The notes under the pieces: generated by a model | The model's input: the letters and a program-made list of their open reading frames with translations, nothing else | Databases searched by the model: none | Told to the model about the DNA's origin: nothing | In this document: in pieces, positions 1 through 6,098 of the stretch | Numbering within the stretch: the stretch's first letter is position 1 | How the letters are laid out: each line of letters starts with the position of its first letter | NCBI GenBank assembly: GCA_934670175.1 | Contig: CAKUOX010000070.1 | Location: 1-11,118 of the forward strand | Reading direction: 5' to 3' | Length of the DNA: 11,118 nt | Source: an uncultured Clostridia bacterium | GTDB lineage: Bacteria; Bacillota; Clostridia; Christensenellales; Aristaeellaceae | Made by a program: the position numbers and the translations under genes

Positions 1-1
1 G

Positions 2-592
2 CCCACCTGCACGAAGGACGGCTACACGCTGCACACCTGCAAAAACTGCGATGACAGCTACAAGGACAAGCCCACCAAGAAGCTGCTGCACTGGTTCGGC
101 GAATGGACGAACAACGGCGATGGCACGCACAGCGCGACCTGCAGGCGCGAGGGCTGCAAGCACGTCAGCAAGGCAAATTGTGCGGCGATCGAATTCAAGC
201 AGAATGAAACGGTGCTCACGCTTTGCCCCGTGTGCGGCGAAGTGAGCGACGGCACGGTGCTGGCGCGCGTTGAGGAAGCAAAGGCGGAAGGCAAGCATCT
301 GCCCCAGGGCGAGCTCACGCTGCGTCTGGGCAAGGCTGCAAACGGCGATACGCTGCTGAGCGTCGGCTTTGAATACGCCGGCAAGCTCACCCAGCCCAAG
401 GGCGAGGTAAAGGTCACGATGCCCGCCAAGCTGCTGGACGGCGTCACCCTGTCGCAGCTGAATGCCGACGGCACCGAAGCCGAGCTGCCCTTTACCGTGA
501 CGGATGAAGACGCCGTGTTCACGCTGGACTTCACCGATTCGGAGATCCCCGCTGCGGTCGTACGCCTCGTACCCGTTGTGCCCGCCGCGTAA
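2..592 (+). CDS. C-terminal part of a Cys-rich secreted/surface protein (5' end outside window)
   Basis: The reading frame is open from the first complete codon (base 2) to TAA at 590-592, so 196 residues of a longer protein are visible. The N-terminal part carries paired cysteines in the pattern C-x4-GYT-x3-C-x2-C (near residues 3-16), a further C-x4-C and an LCPVCGEV pair near residues 73-76. This style is typical of tandem Cys/GYT repeats in large secreted or wall-associated proteins of gut Clostridia. The last ~110 residues form a beta-rich stretch with a 'DGTEAELPFTV' pattern, as seen in small C-terminal immunoglobulin-like domains of such proteins. The visible C-terminus has no LPxTG motif and no hydrophobic tail, so no sortase anchoring is evident. 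A GTG inside the frame at 212 is unlikely to be the start, because the homologous-looking Cys repeats continue upstream of it to the edge. Specific function unknown. Confidence 0.75.
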   Translation, partial: PTCTKDGYTLHTCKNCDDSYKDKPTKKLLHWFGEWTNNGDGTHSATCRREGCKHVSKANCAAIEFKQNETVLTLCPVCGEVSDGTVLARVEEAKAEGKHLPQGELTLRLGKAANGDTLLSVGFEYAGKLTQPKGEVKVTMPAKLLDGVTLSQLNADGTEAELPFTVTDEDAVFTLDFTDSEIPAAVVRLVPVVPAA

Positions 593-624
593 TCCCTGAA
601 AAATAAATACAAATTATATAACTA

Positions 625-665
625 AGCGCAGCCGCTCGGGTTCAAATATCCCGAGCGGCTGCGCT
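625..665. terminator. Bidirectional hairpin terminator between convergent genes
   Basis: A perfect 16-bp inverted repeat (AGCGCAGCCGCTCGGG, 625-640, against 650-665) surrounds a 9-nt AT-rich loop (641-649). It lies between the stop of the plus-strand surface-protein gene (592) and the stop of the minus-strand gene (726). On the minus strand the stem is followed by an AT-rich, T-containing tract (bases 624 down to 600). On the plus strand only a short mixed tail follows. It probably serves both genes, better for the minus-strand one. Confidence 0.85.
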
Positions 666-725
666 ATTCGTCAGTATAACAGGGCTGGAAGCGATCAAAT
701 GCGCCATGCTGCGCGGCGGATTCGA

Positions 726-1979
726 TCACTGGAACTCATACGCATCGTCGCGCAGCATCTGCATGCTGTACGCACAGACCACCACGTCGGGCTGAAGCTG
801 ATCGATCCATTCCTGCAGGCTCAGCTCGCTGCGGCGCAGATCCACGGCGGCCACGTCCTTCGCCAGCAGCGACAGGAAGGATCCGACGGGCGCGCTGTAG
901 GAATCCTTCAGCAGCAGTATCTTCAGCGGCGCGCCGTTGGGGTTCTCATACAGGTCGTAATTTTCCGTGAGGCCATAATCGAAATAGGCCTTAATATTGT
1001 AGCTCTTGCCCGCATCCTTTTCCAGATACTTCCAGCGGATCACGCTGTCGCGGAAGGGGCCGGTAATGTCCGTAATATCGCCCAGATAGTCGGTATAGCG
1101 GTGGATCTCGGTCTCATACTTCGGCCAGTAGACGGTAATATCGTCCGGATCGACGTTGGCGGTGCCGATGCGCTGGCCGTACTTGCCCAAGAACAGCTTG
1201 GGATACAGCTCCGTTTCAAAATTATCGATGTCCAGCAGGCTCACGTCCATAGCCGCGCCGGTCATTTCATTCACGCGCTCCGCAATCGCCTGCGCCATGA
1301 TGATGGCCGCACGCGTCGCCCAATGCTGGTCGGTCACCATCAGATAATCGGTCAGCGGCAGCCCGCTCGCGGGCAATACCTCGCGGCTGTCGATCATATC
1401 AATGCCCGCCGCGTCGAGCCGGGCGGTAATGTCCTGGGCGATCTCACTGGAATGATCCAACACGTCGTAGCCCTCGGGCATCTGATCTGCCGAATAGATG
1501 GTGGGGTGCTCATAGACGAACAGGAAGGGGCGTTCCCCCGCCGTCGCCCGCATATCCGAAATGTTCTGCGCAGCGCTCTCCATGGACACGAAATTCTGCA
1601 AATCGTACAGATGTCCGGAATTGAGCGTGAGCATCTGCTGCGCGCCAGTGGTAATCATACGCTTGCCCAGCGCGTATTGGAACGACGAATTGAAGTGCCC
1701 CAGCTCGTCCGCCATGTACACGTTTCCGGCAAAGAAATCATCCAGCGAGCGCACGCGCGCCGCCAGGCGGCTCCACGCCGACGCGGATGCGAAGTCCGGC
1801 TGATAGGCTTCGAGCTTCGTCTCGTCCGTCAGCGCCACCTTCACGCCGTGGCGATTAAACCAGGCGGTGGTGAAGCCAAAGAAGAAGATCGTAATAATAA
1901 AGAGCACGCTCAGCACCACATCGATGCGAAACTGCAGCTTGTTCGGCGCGGGCGCAGCTTTCTTTTCAGGCGTTTTCAT
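726..1979 (-). CDS. Membrane-anchored AlgX/DHHW-type SGNH hydrolase-like protein (putative glycan O-acetylation)
   Basis: A 417-residue protein with a short cytoplasmic N-terminus, one hydrophobic anchor at about residues 18-41 and a large extracytoplasmic domain. Key motifs are TDQHW (216-220) and KDSYS (358-362). These match the D-x-HW and Ser blocks of the AlgX/AlgJ/DHHW branch of SGNH enzymes, which O-acetylate exopolysaccharides outside the membrane; the candidate catalytic residues are D217, H219 and S360. The frame stays open far upstream (to 3167), but that part is antisense to the permease gene. I chose ATG 1979 because GAGGA lies about 11 nt upstream and the promoter at 2028-2056 would start RNA near 2021. 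That leaves only ~9 nt before the alternative ATG at 2012. The gene is divergent from a polysaccharide ABC exporter, which fits a role in modifying the exported glycan. Family assignment is from motifs; substrate and acetyl donor are not visible. Confidence 0.8.
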   Translation of the reverse strand: MKTPEKKAAPAPNKLQFRIDVVLSVLFIITIFFFGFTTAWFNRHGVKVALTDETKLEAYQPDFASASAWSRLAARVRSLDDFFAGNVYMADELGHFNSSFQYALGKRMITTGAQQMLTLNSGHLYDLQNFVSMESAAQNISDMRATAGERPFLFVYEHPTIYSADQMPEGYDVLDHSSEIAQDITARLDAAGIDMIDSREVLPASGLPLTDYLMVTDQHWATRAAIIMAQAIAERVNEMTGAAMDVSLLDIDNFETELYPKLFLGKYGQRIGTANVDPDDITVYWPKYETEIHRYTDYLGDITDITGPFRDSVIRWKYLEKDAGKSYNIKAYFDYGLTENYDLYENPNGAPLKILLLKDSYSAPVGSFLSLLAKDVAAVDLRRSELSLQEWIDQLQPDVVVCAYSMQMLRDDAYEFQ

Positions 1980-2027
1980 GGTCGTTATCGTCCTCGCATA
2001 CATAAGATACATATTTTCACATTTTCC

Positions 2028-2056
2028 ATTATAGCAGAATATGTGCCGCGCCGCAA
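2028..2056 (-). promoter_or_regulatory. Sigma-A promoter for the SGNH protein gene
   Basis: Read on the minus strand: -35 TTGCGG (2051-2056), 17-nt spacer, -10 TATAAT (2028-2033) with an upstream TGC giving an extended -10. The predicted start is near 2021, about 40 nt before ATG 1979. Confidence 0.75.
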
Positions 2057-2073
2057 GTCCGCCGCCGTCCCAC

Positions 2074-2102
2074 TTGCAAGTTTCATTTGAGCATGATATA
2101 AT
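2074..2102 (+). promoter_or_regulatory. Sigma-A promoter for the wzm-wzt-cinA operon
   Basis: -35 TTGCAA (2074-2079), 17-nt spacer, perfect -10 TATAAT (2097-2102). The predicted start is near 2109, giving a 5' leader of ~160 nt before ATG 2271. Its -35 box is only 17 nt from the -35 box of the divergent minus-strand promoter, so one regulator could cover both. Confidence 0.75.
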
Positions 2103-2237
2103 AATTTGGGAAATGCGGCGGTATCGCGCCGATAACCGGGTGTTCCGGAACCTGCCGATTCGCGGGGCTCCGGCTCTGCCGATCCCTATACCCTTATAAA
2201 AATACATGCCTGTGTACCTGCACAGCATTTTGGAAGC

Positions 2238-2254
2238 ACTGCCGCGGGGGCAGT
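2238..2254 (+). promoter_or_regulatory. Leader hairpin just upstream of the permease ribosome-binding site
   Basis: ACTGCC (2238-2243) and GGCAGT (2249-2254) form a 6-bp GC-rich stem with a 5-nt loop, ending directly before the GGAGGAGG ribosome-binding site (from 2256) of the gene starting at 2271. A second weak stem, CTGTG/CACAG, lies at about 2210-2225. The leader holds no convincing small ORF and no riboswitch fold that I recognise. The hairpin may tune translation, but this is only suggestive. Confidence 0.3.
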
Positions 2255-2270
2255 CGGAGGAGGCCGTTTC

Positions 2271-3149
2271 ATGGACAAGCCGCACGCCGGAAATTACTGG
2301 ACGACGCGCATCCGTCCCAAGACCGGATGGTTTGATATTGACTTTAAGGACCTTTGGCGCTACCGCGACCTGGTCTGGATGCTGGTCAAGCGCGATTTCA
2401 CGCTGCTGTACAAGCAGACCATACTCGGCCCCGCCTGGGTCGTGATCCAGCCGCTGCTGACCACGCTGATCTTTACCGTGATCTTCGGCAATGTGGCGGG
2501 GCTGCCCACGGACGGGATGCCGAAGTTCATGTTTTACATGGGCGGCAATATCGCCTGGCAGTATTTCGCCAGCTGTCTGGACATTACCTCCAAGACCTTC
2601 GTCGATAAGGAGAACCGGAAGATATTCAGCAAGGTCTACTTCCCGCGGCTGTGCATGCCGCTCTCCACAGTCGTTTCTCAGCTGATCAATTTCTTCGTGC
2701 AGTTCATACTGTTCATCGGCTTCGTGATCTATTATGCCCTGCAGCCGGACAGCGTCGTCAATCCGAACTGGAAGCTGATCCTGCTGACGCCGCTGATGCT
2801 GGCACAGCTGGGCACGCTGGGGCTGGGCTTTGGCATACTGGTATCCTCGATGACCACGAAATACCGCGACCTGTCGCTGCTGGTATCCTTTGGCGTGCAT
2901 TTGTGGATGTACGCTACACCCGTGGCCTATCCGGCGTCGCTGATCGCTCAGAAGGCGCCGCAGCTGCTGAAGTATTACATGCTCAATCCCATGACGCCGC
3001 TGATCGAGCTGTTCCGCAGCGCGTATCTGGGCTCCACCTGCTACTACATCAACTACTACTGGTTCTCCATCGTCGTAACGCTGATCATCTTCATGCTGGG
3101 CGTGATCGCATTTTCCCGCGTGGAAAAGACCTTCATGGACACCGTATGA
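2271..3149 (+). CDS. Polysaccharide ABC transporter permease, Wzm/TagG type
   Basis: This 292-residue ABC-2 family permease is the membrane half of a surface-polysaccharide exporter that moves lipid-linked glycan across the cytoplasmic membrane. Visible features are the cytoplasmic amphipathic entry motif KRDFTLLYKQTILGPAW (40-56), then about six hydrophobic segments (55-75, 86-103, 134-156, 168-192, 203-224, 262-283). The conserved loop 'YATPVAYP' (214-221) and the 'LNPMTPLIELFRSAYLG' block (238-254) are both typical of Wzm/TagG/RfbA proteins. Length is normal for the family. ATG 2271 has a strong GGAGGAGG site 7 nt upstream. The ATPase gene follows after 18 nt, and together they make a two-gene exporter. 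Which polymer is exported cannot be told, since no glycosyltransferases are in the window. Confidence 0.92.
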   Translation: MDKPHAGNYWTTRIRPKTGWFDIDFKDLWRYRDLVWMLVKRDFTLLYKQTILGPAWVVIQPLLTTLIFTVIFGNVAGLPTDGMPKFMFYMGGNIAWQYFASCLDITSKTFVDKENRKIFSKVYFPRLCMPLSTVVSQLINFFVQFILFIGFVIYYALQPDSVVNPNWKLILLTPLMLAQLGTLGLGFGILVSSMTTKYRDLSLLVSFGVHLWMYATPVAYPASLIAQKAPQLLKYYMLNPMTPLIELFRSAYLGSTCYYINYYWFSIVVTLIIFMLGVIAFSRVEKTFMDTV

Positions 3150-3167
3150 CGCGAAGGAGACGTACAA

Positions 3168-4448
3168 ATGGCAGAAAGATTACTTGAAATTGAAAACGTA
3201 TCCAAGCAGTACCGCCTGGGCATGATTGGCGGCGGCCTGCTCTACCGCGACATCAACAGCTGGATCGCGCGCAAGCTCGGCCGCGAGGATCCCAACCGGA
3301 AGATCGGCACGAACACCAGCCACGACGGTGAGACCTTTCTGGCGCTGGACGGCATCAACTTCAACGTCGATCGCGGCGACGCGCTGGCGCTGGTGGGGCG
3401 CAACGGCGCAGGCAAATCTACGATGCTGAAGCTGATCTCGCGCATCACCGCGCCCTCTACGGGCGAGATCCGTATCCATGGTCGCGTGGCGAGCCTGCTG
3501 GAGGTGGGCACGGGCTTCCATCCGGAGCTGACGGGGCGTGAAAACATCTACCTGAACGGCTCGATTCTGGGCATGAGCCGCGCGGAGATCACCCGACGGA
3601 TGGACGACATCGTGGAGTTCTCCGAAATCGAGCGCTTCATCGATACGCCCGTAAAGCGCTATTCCTCGGGCATGTACGTCAAGCTCGGCTTTGCCGTGGC
3701 GGCAAATCTCGTGCCGGACATTCTGATCTGCGACGAGGTGCTGGCCGTGGGCGATCTGGCCTTCCAGCAGAAGTGTCTGAACAAGATGAGCGACGTCGCC
3801 AGCAGCGGCCGCGCCGTGCTCTACGTCAGCCACAACATGCGCACCGTGTCGCAGCTGTGCAACCGCGCGCTGTTCCTGGATCACGGCAAGCTGCTTTATG
3901 ATGGCGACACCGACCGCGCCATCGAGCTCTATGGCGGCGCGGGCAATCGCGATACCGAGCGCGACCTGAACAGCATGACCCGTCCGCGCGACCGCGGCGA
4001 GCGTATGCGCATGCTGAAAATGACCACGCTCAATTCCCATAACGTCGAATTTCAGCAGGATGGGCAGTGGGAATTCAAGATCACCTGCATCAGCAATGTG
4101 GATGAACGCAACCTGCGCCTGCGCCTGATCCTGAAAAACAATGTGGCCGTGCCCATCGCCATGACGCACACGCTGCCATTCGACGTAAAGGCCGGCGAAA
4201 AGTTCACGCTGCGCGTGACCTTCCCGCTGAACGGCATTGCGCCGGGCGAATACATGGTGAAGCTCTCGCTGATCTCCGACCGCGTGGGCGGCGGCAGCAA
4301 TTATTTCGACACCATCGAGGACATTGGCCAGTTCATCATCATCGATGACCCGCAGGTGAACGAGGGCTTTACCTGGGTGGAGCGCCTGTGGGGCAATTCG
4401 CGGCTGGACATGCTGGAAATGGAGCGCATTGAAAATGACGACGACTGA
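3168..4448 (+). CDS. Polysaccharide ABC transporter ATP-binding protein, Wzt type with C-terminal glycan-binding-like domain
   Basis: A 426-residue ATPase partner of the upstream permease. The nucleotide-binding domain shows Walker A GRNGAGKST (77-85), a signature YSSGM (165-169), Walker B ILICDE (185-190) and an H-loop SHN (221-223). An N-terminal insertion between the first strand and Walker A (about residues 20-58) is usual in Wzt/TagH/RfbB proteins. Residues ~280-400 form a beta-rich extra domain resembling the Wzt C-terminal domain, which in studied O-antigen exporters recognises the modified end of the glycan. Its presence suggests chain-end recognition before export. The start ATG 3168 has AAGGAG about 8 nt upstream. 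The 3' end overlaps the next gene by 14 nt. Confidence 0.93.
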   Translation: MAERLLEIENVSKQYRLGMIGGGLLYRDINSWIARKLGREDPNRKIGTNTSHDGETFLALDGINFNVDRGDALALVGRNGAGKSTMLKLISRITAPSTGEIRIHGRVASLLEVGTGFHPELTGRENIYLNGSILGMSRAEITRRMDDIVEFSEIERFIDTPVKRYSSGMYVKLGFAVAANLVPDILICDEVLAVGDLAFQQKCLNKMSDVASSGRAVLYVSHNMRTVSQLCNRALFLDHGKLLYDGDTDRAIELYGGAGNRDTERDLNSMTRPRDRGERMRMLKMTTLNSHNVEFQQDGQWEFKITCISNVDERNLRLRLILKNNVAVPIAMTHTLPFDVKAGEKFTLRVTFPLNGIAPGEYMVKLSLISDRVGGGSNYFDTIEDIGQFIIIDDPQVNEGFTWVERLWGNSRLDMLEMERIENDDD

Positions 4449-4911
4449 CGGCGCGCGCGCGTTTGCGCTGCTGAAGGCGCGCGGCGAGCACGTCTGCTTC
4501 GCCGAAAGCCTGACCGGCGGACTGATCGCCGCCACATTCATTGAAAATGTCGGCGCGAGCTGCGTCATCAACGAAAGCTATGTGACCTACGCGCCGGAAG
4601 CAAAGATGCGCATTCTGGGCGTCGCACGCGAAACGGTGGAGACCGTGGGCGTGGTCAGCGCGGACTGCGCGCGGCAGATGGCTGCGGGCGCGCGGCGGAT
4701 CAGCGGCGCGGACTGGGGCGTATCGGCCACGGGACTGGCCGGTCCAGACGGCGGCACGGCTGAAACGCCGGTCGGCACGGTGTTTATCGGCGTGGCGAAT
4801 AAAATGACCGCGCGCGCATTCGAGTTTCACTTTGAAGGCATGGATCGCGGCGCAGTGCGCCGGGCCGCCGTGAACGCGGCGTTTGAAAAGCTGATCGAAT
4901 GCATGCAATAA
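4435..4911 (+). CDS. pncC: CinA C-terminal domain protein, nicotinamide-nucleotide amidohydrolase (PncC)
   Basis: A 158-residue stand-alone CinA C-terminal domain. Characterised family members deamidate nicotinamide mononucleotide to nicotinate mononucleotide in pyridine-nucleotide recycling, in the cytoplasm. Diagnostic blocks are AESLTGGLIAA (23-33), GAS(x)VINESYVTYAPEAK (40-57), GVVSADCARQMA (72-83) and ATGLAGPDGGT...PVGTV (98-115). The N-terminal molybdopterin-binding-like half of full CinA is absent, which is common in this family. I chose ATG 4435 over TTG 4429 because GGAG at 4421-4424 is 10 nt away from the ATG but only 4 from the TTG. The gene starts inside the end of wzt (14-nt overlap), so it is probably translationally coupled, although no functional link to glycan export is known to me. 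Confidence 0.92.
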   Translation: MTTTDGARAFALLKARGEHVCFAESLTGGLIAATFIENVGASCVINESYVTYAPEAKMRILGVARETVETVGVVSADCARQMAAGARRISGADWGVSATGLAGPDGGTAETPVGTVFIGVANKMTARAFEFHFEGMDRGAVRRAAVNAAFEKLIECMQ

Positions 4912-4981
4912 AGCAGTGGATTAAACTGTCGAAAAACCCGAGAGAGCTCGGAGAAGGTCGAAGGCCTCTCGAACTTCCAAT

Positions 4982-5010
4982 CGTGCCCAGCGGCGTGTAC
5001 GGTGGGCACG
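4982..5010 (+). other. Hairpin in the cinA downstream region
   Basis: CGTGCCCA (4982-4989) pairs with TGGGCACG (5003-5010) across a 13-nt loop. A weaker CCGAG/CTCGG stem lies just upstream, around 4939-4952. With the repeat and terminator downstream, these fill the whole 4912-5236 gap with secondary structure. I see no coding potential there. Confidence 0.5.
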
Positions 5011-5013
5011 GGG

Positions 5014-5180
5014 CGATTTTTGCGGCGGAAAATCCTATTTTCCTGAGCAAAAATCGTTTCCTTGCAGTTTTTGCGCCCGAAAATCCGAAAGGATTTCAGC
5101 AAAAACTGGTGAGGGTGGCAGTGGCGGGGGAGCTTGCTTCCCCGTCCACTCATCCTGTCAAAATCTCTTTTGACAAGATG
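5014..5180 (+). repeat. Dispersed structured intergenic repeat, copy 1 (conserved core 5047-5180)
   Basis: Four consecutive stems are visible. (1) CGATTTTTGC 5014-5023 with 5047-5056, enclosing GGAAAAT/ATTTTCC (5027-5033/5037-5043). (2) CAGTTTTTGC 5065-5074 with 5099-5108, enclosing AAATCC-GAAA-GGATTT. (3) AGTGG plus CGGGGGAG (5120-5132), loop CTTG, with 5137-5150. (4) CATC-c-TGTCAAAA (5151-5163), loop TCTC, with 5168-5180. Bases 5047-5180 recur in inverted orientation at 10275-10407 at about 89% identity by hand alignment. Read as protein, either strand gives low-complexity conserved peptides, but there is no start or ribosome-binding site to support a gene. This is probably a REP/MITE-like or structured-RNA element in the 3' region of cinA. 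Confidence 0.85.
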
Positions 5181-5181
5181 G

Positions 5182-5218
5182 AATTGTCGGCGTCTCCTTG
5201 TTGGAGGCGCCGACAATT
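5182..5218 (+). terminator. Rho-independent terminator downstream of cinA
   Basis: A 16-bp stem with one G-T pair (5182-5197 against 5203-5218, loop TTGTT) is followed by TTTTCTTT (5217-5224). The T-rich tail is on the plus strand, so it terminates the wzm-wzt-cinA transcript after the repeat. It may also serve the convergent gene ending at 5237. Confidence 0.85.
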
Positions 5219-5236
5219 TTCTTTGATATGCCTTTA

Positions 5237-5839
5237 TTATTCCGCAGCCTTGGGCGCGGGCTCCACACCGGTCTCTTTGGCGAGCGCACCGGTAGGATGC
5301 ACGCCGGTATTCTCCACCAGCTGATCTACGATCTCCTTCAGTTGCTTCGGACTATAGAAGCCGGCATTGACGTGATAGCGCTTGCCGTCCTTCATCACCA
5401 GCGCCATTTCGTGCACGGGGAAGAGCTTATTCTTCTGCCCCGCGCCGGACTTATCCAGCGCGTTGTAGCCCAGATCCTCGATGTAGCCGTATCTGAGCAG
5501 CTCTTCAAGCTCAAACTTCTTATCCACGAGCTTGATGTCGTTTTCGCCCTGACGATAAACGAACATCGCGCGCTTTGCGCCGGGCGCGGGCTTGATGTAG
5601 AACGGGCAGACGATGTGCATATAGCGCTTGTCGATCTCAATGCGCGTGCATGCGTACATCTTCACATACAGCACCGCCAGCGCGGCGAACAGATAGCTGA
5701 ACAGCGAGAACGACTGCAGGTATGCGTTTGCCGTGCCCTGCATCTGGCGAACCAGCGTGATTACCGCGTCGCTGATGCACAGCACGCCCAGAACGTAAAT
5801 CACAATAAACCCGGCCTTATACGGACGGTACTTCTTCAT
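5237..5839 (-). CDS. Hypothetical protein with two N-terminal membrane segments and a soluble C-terminal domain
   Basis: A 200-residue protein with two hydrophobic helices (about 9-30 and 43-64) separated by a short loop. A ~120-residue domain with alternating beta-like strands follows, then a helical ending 'FYSPKQLKEIVDQL' (161-174). Two TM segments followed by a strand-rich domain closed by a C-terminal helix recall bacterial PH-like (bPH) membrane proteins, but I see no diagnostic motif and only offer this as a possibility. The start is ATG 5839, with AAGGAG 11 nt upstream; the in-frame GTG at 5851 directly abuts that site and is less likely. The gene is monocistronic between its own promoter (5885-5913) and the shared terminator region, and divergent from the metal-ATPase operon. 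The last ~20 residues look disordered. Confidence 0.8.
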   Translation of the reverse strand: MKKYRPYKAGFIVIYVLGVLCISDAVITLVRQMQGTANAYLQSFSLFSYLFAALAVLYVKMYACTRIEIDKRYMHIVCPFYIKPAPGAKRAMFVYRQGENDIKLVDKKFELEELLRYGYIEDLGYNALDKSGAGQKNKLFPVHEMALVMKDGKRYHVNAGFYSPKQLKEIVDQLVENTGVHPTGALAKETGVEPAPKAAE

Positions 5840-5884
5840 AATTGCCGACACTCCTTAACTGCGATCAATTTTACAACTTATTAT

Positions 5885-5913
5885 ATTATATCCGCATACG
5901 CCCGAATTGGCAA
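5885..5913 (-). promoter_or_regulatory. Sigma-A promoter for the two-TM protein gene
   Basis: On the minus strand: -35 TTGCCA (5908-5913), 17-nt spacer, -10 TATAAT (5885-5890). The start would be near 5878, about 40 nt before ATG 5839. Confidence 0.75.
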
Positions 5914-5974
5914 GCCCTTTTCGCCCGTGCGGCGGCGGCGCAGGCAAAAGTATCGTAAATAAATTCTCTGATGC

Positions 5975-6003
5975 TTGACAACGAAACAGATGAATGCTAA
6001 ATT
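5975..6003 (+). promoter_or_regulatory. Promoter of the HMA2/P-type ATPase operon
   Basis: Perfect -35 TTGACA (5975-5980), 17-nt spacer, -10 TAAATT (5998-6003) preceded by TGC (extended -10 type). The predicted start is near 6010, leaving a ~90-nt leader that contains the palindrome at 6048-6069. Confidence 0.7.
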
Positions 6004-6047
6004 GTTGTTGGTGAAGAGGCAAATGTCTTTTCTCAATTTTATCTACA

Positions 6048-6069
6048 CAAGTTAGTCTTAACTAACTTG
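6048..6069. promoter_or_regulatory. Perfect palindrome, candidate metalloregulator operator
   Basis: CAAGTTAGT (6048-6056) and ACTAACTTG (6061-6069) are perfect 9-nt arms around CTTA. The site lies between the promoter and the ribosome-binding site (AAGGAGG near 6084) of a metal-ATPase operon. The TTAG...CTAA half-sites recall DtxR/IdeR-family iron-regulator operators more than a Fur box. It could also fold as an RNA hairpin. Operator identity is inference. Confidence 0.6.
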
Positions 6070-6098
6070 CAAGCAGCGATCTGAAGGAGGGGTATTCC

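Noticed and set aside
697..708. Shared 12-mer (AAATGCGCCATG) near 697 and 10513
   Set aside because: Short, without similar flanks or paired structure; probably chance in GC-rich sequence.
1980..3167. N-terminal extension of the minus-strand SGNH frame to an 813-residue protein
   Set aside because: The extra ~400 residues are antisense to the well-supported permease gene, are Arg/Gln/His-rich as expected of a high-GC shadow, and lie upstream of a good promoter and the ATG at 1979.
3180..4571. 463-residue minus-strand open frame opposite wzt
   Set aside because: Antisense to a clear ABC ATPase, of His/Ala/Gln-rich shadow composition, with no ribosome-binding site.
4912..5236. CRISPR array or tRNA gene
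   Set aside because: The hairpins are non-identical and have no regular repeat-spacer period, and no cloverleaf or CCA-like end is visible.
4899..5324. Open frames running through the repeat copies (also 10242-10547 and 10304-10576)
   Set aside because: The similar peptides at the two sites come from the DNA repeat, the frames have no convincing ribosome-binding sites, and the DNA changes favour hairpin pairing rather than codons.
6048..6069. Classical Fur box
   Set aside because: The palindrome does not match the GATAAT-based 7-1-7 pattern; the half-sites are TTAG/CTAA.
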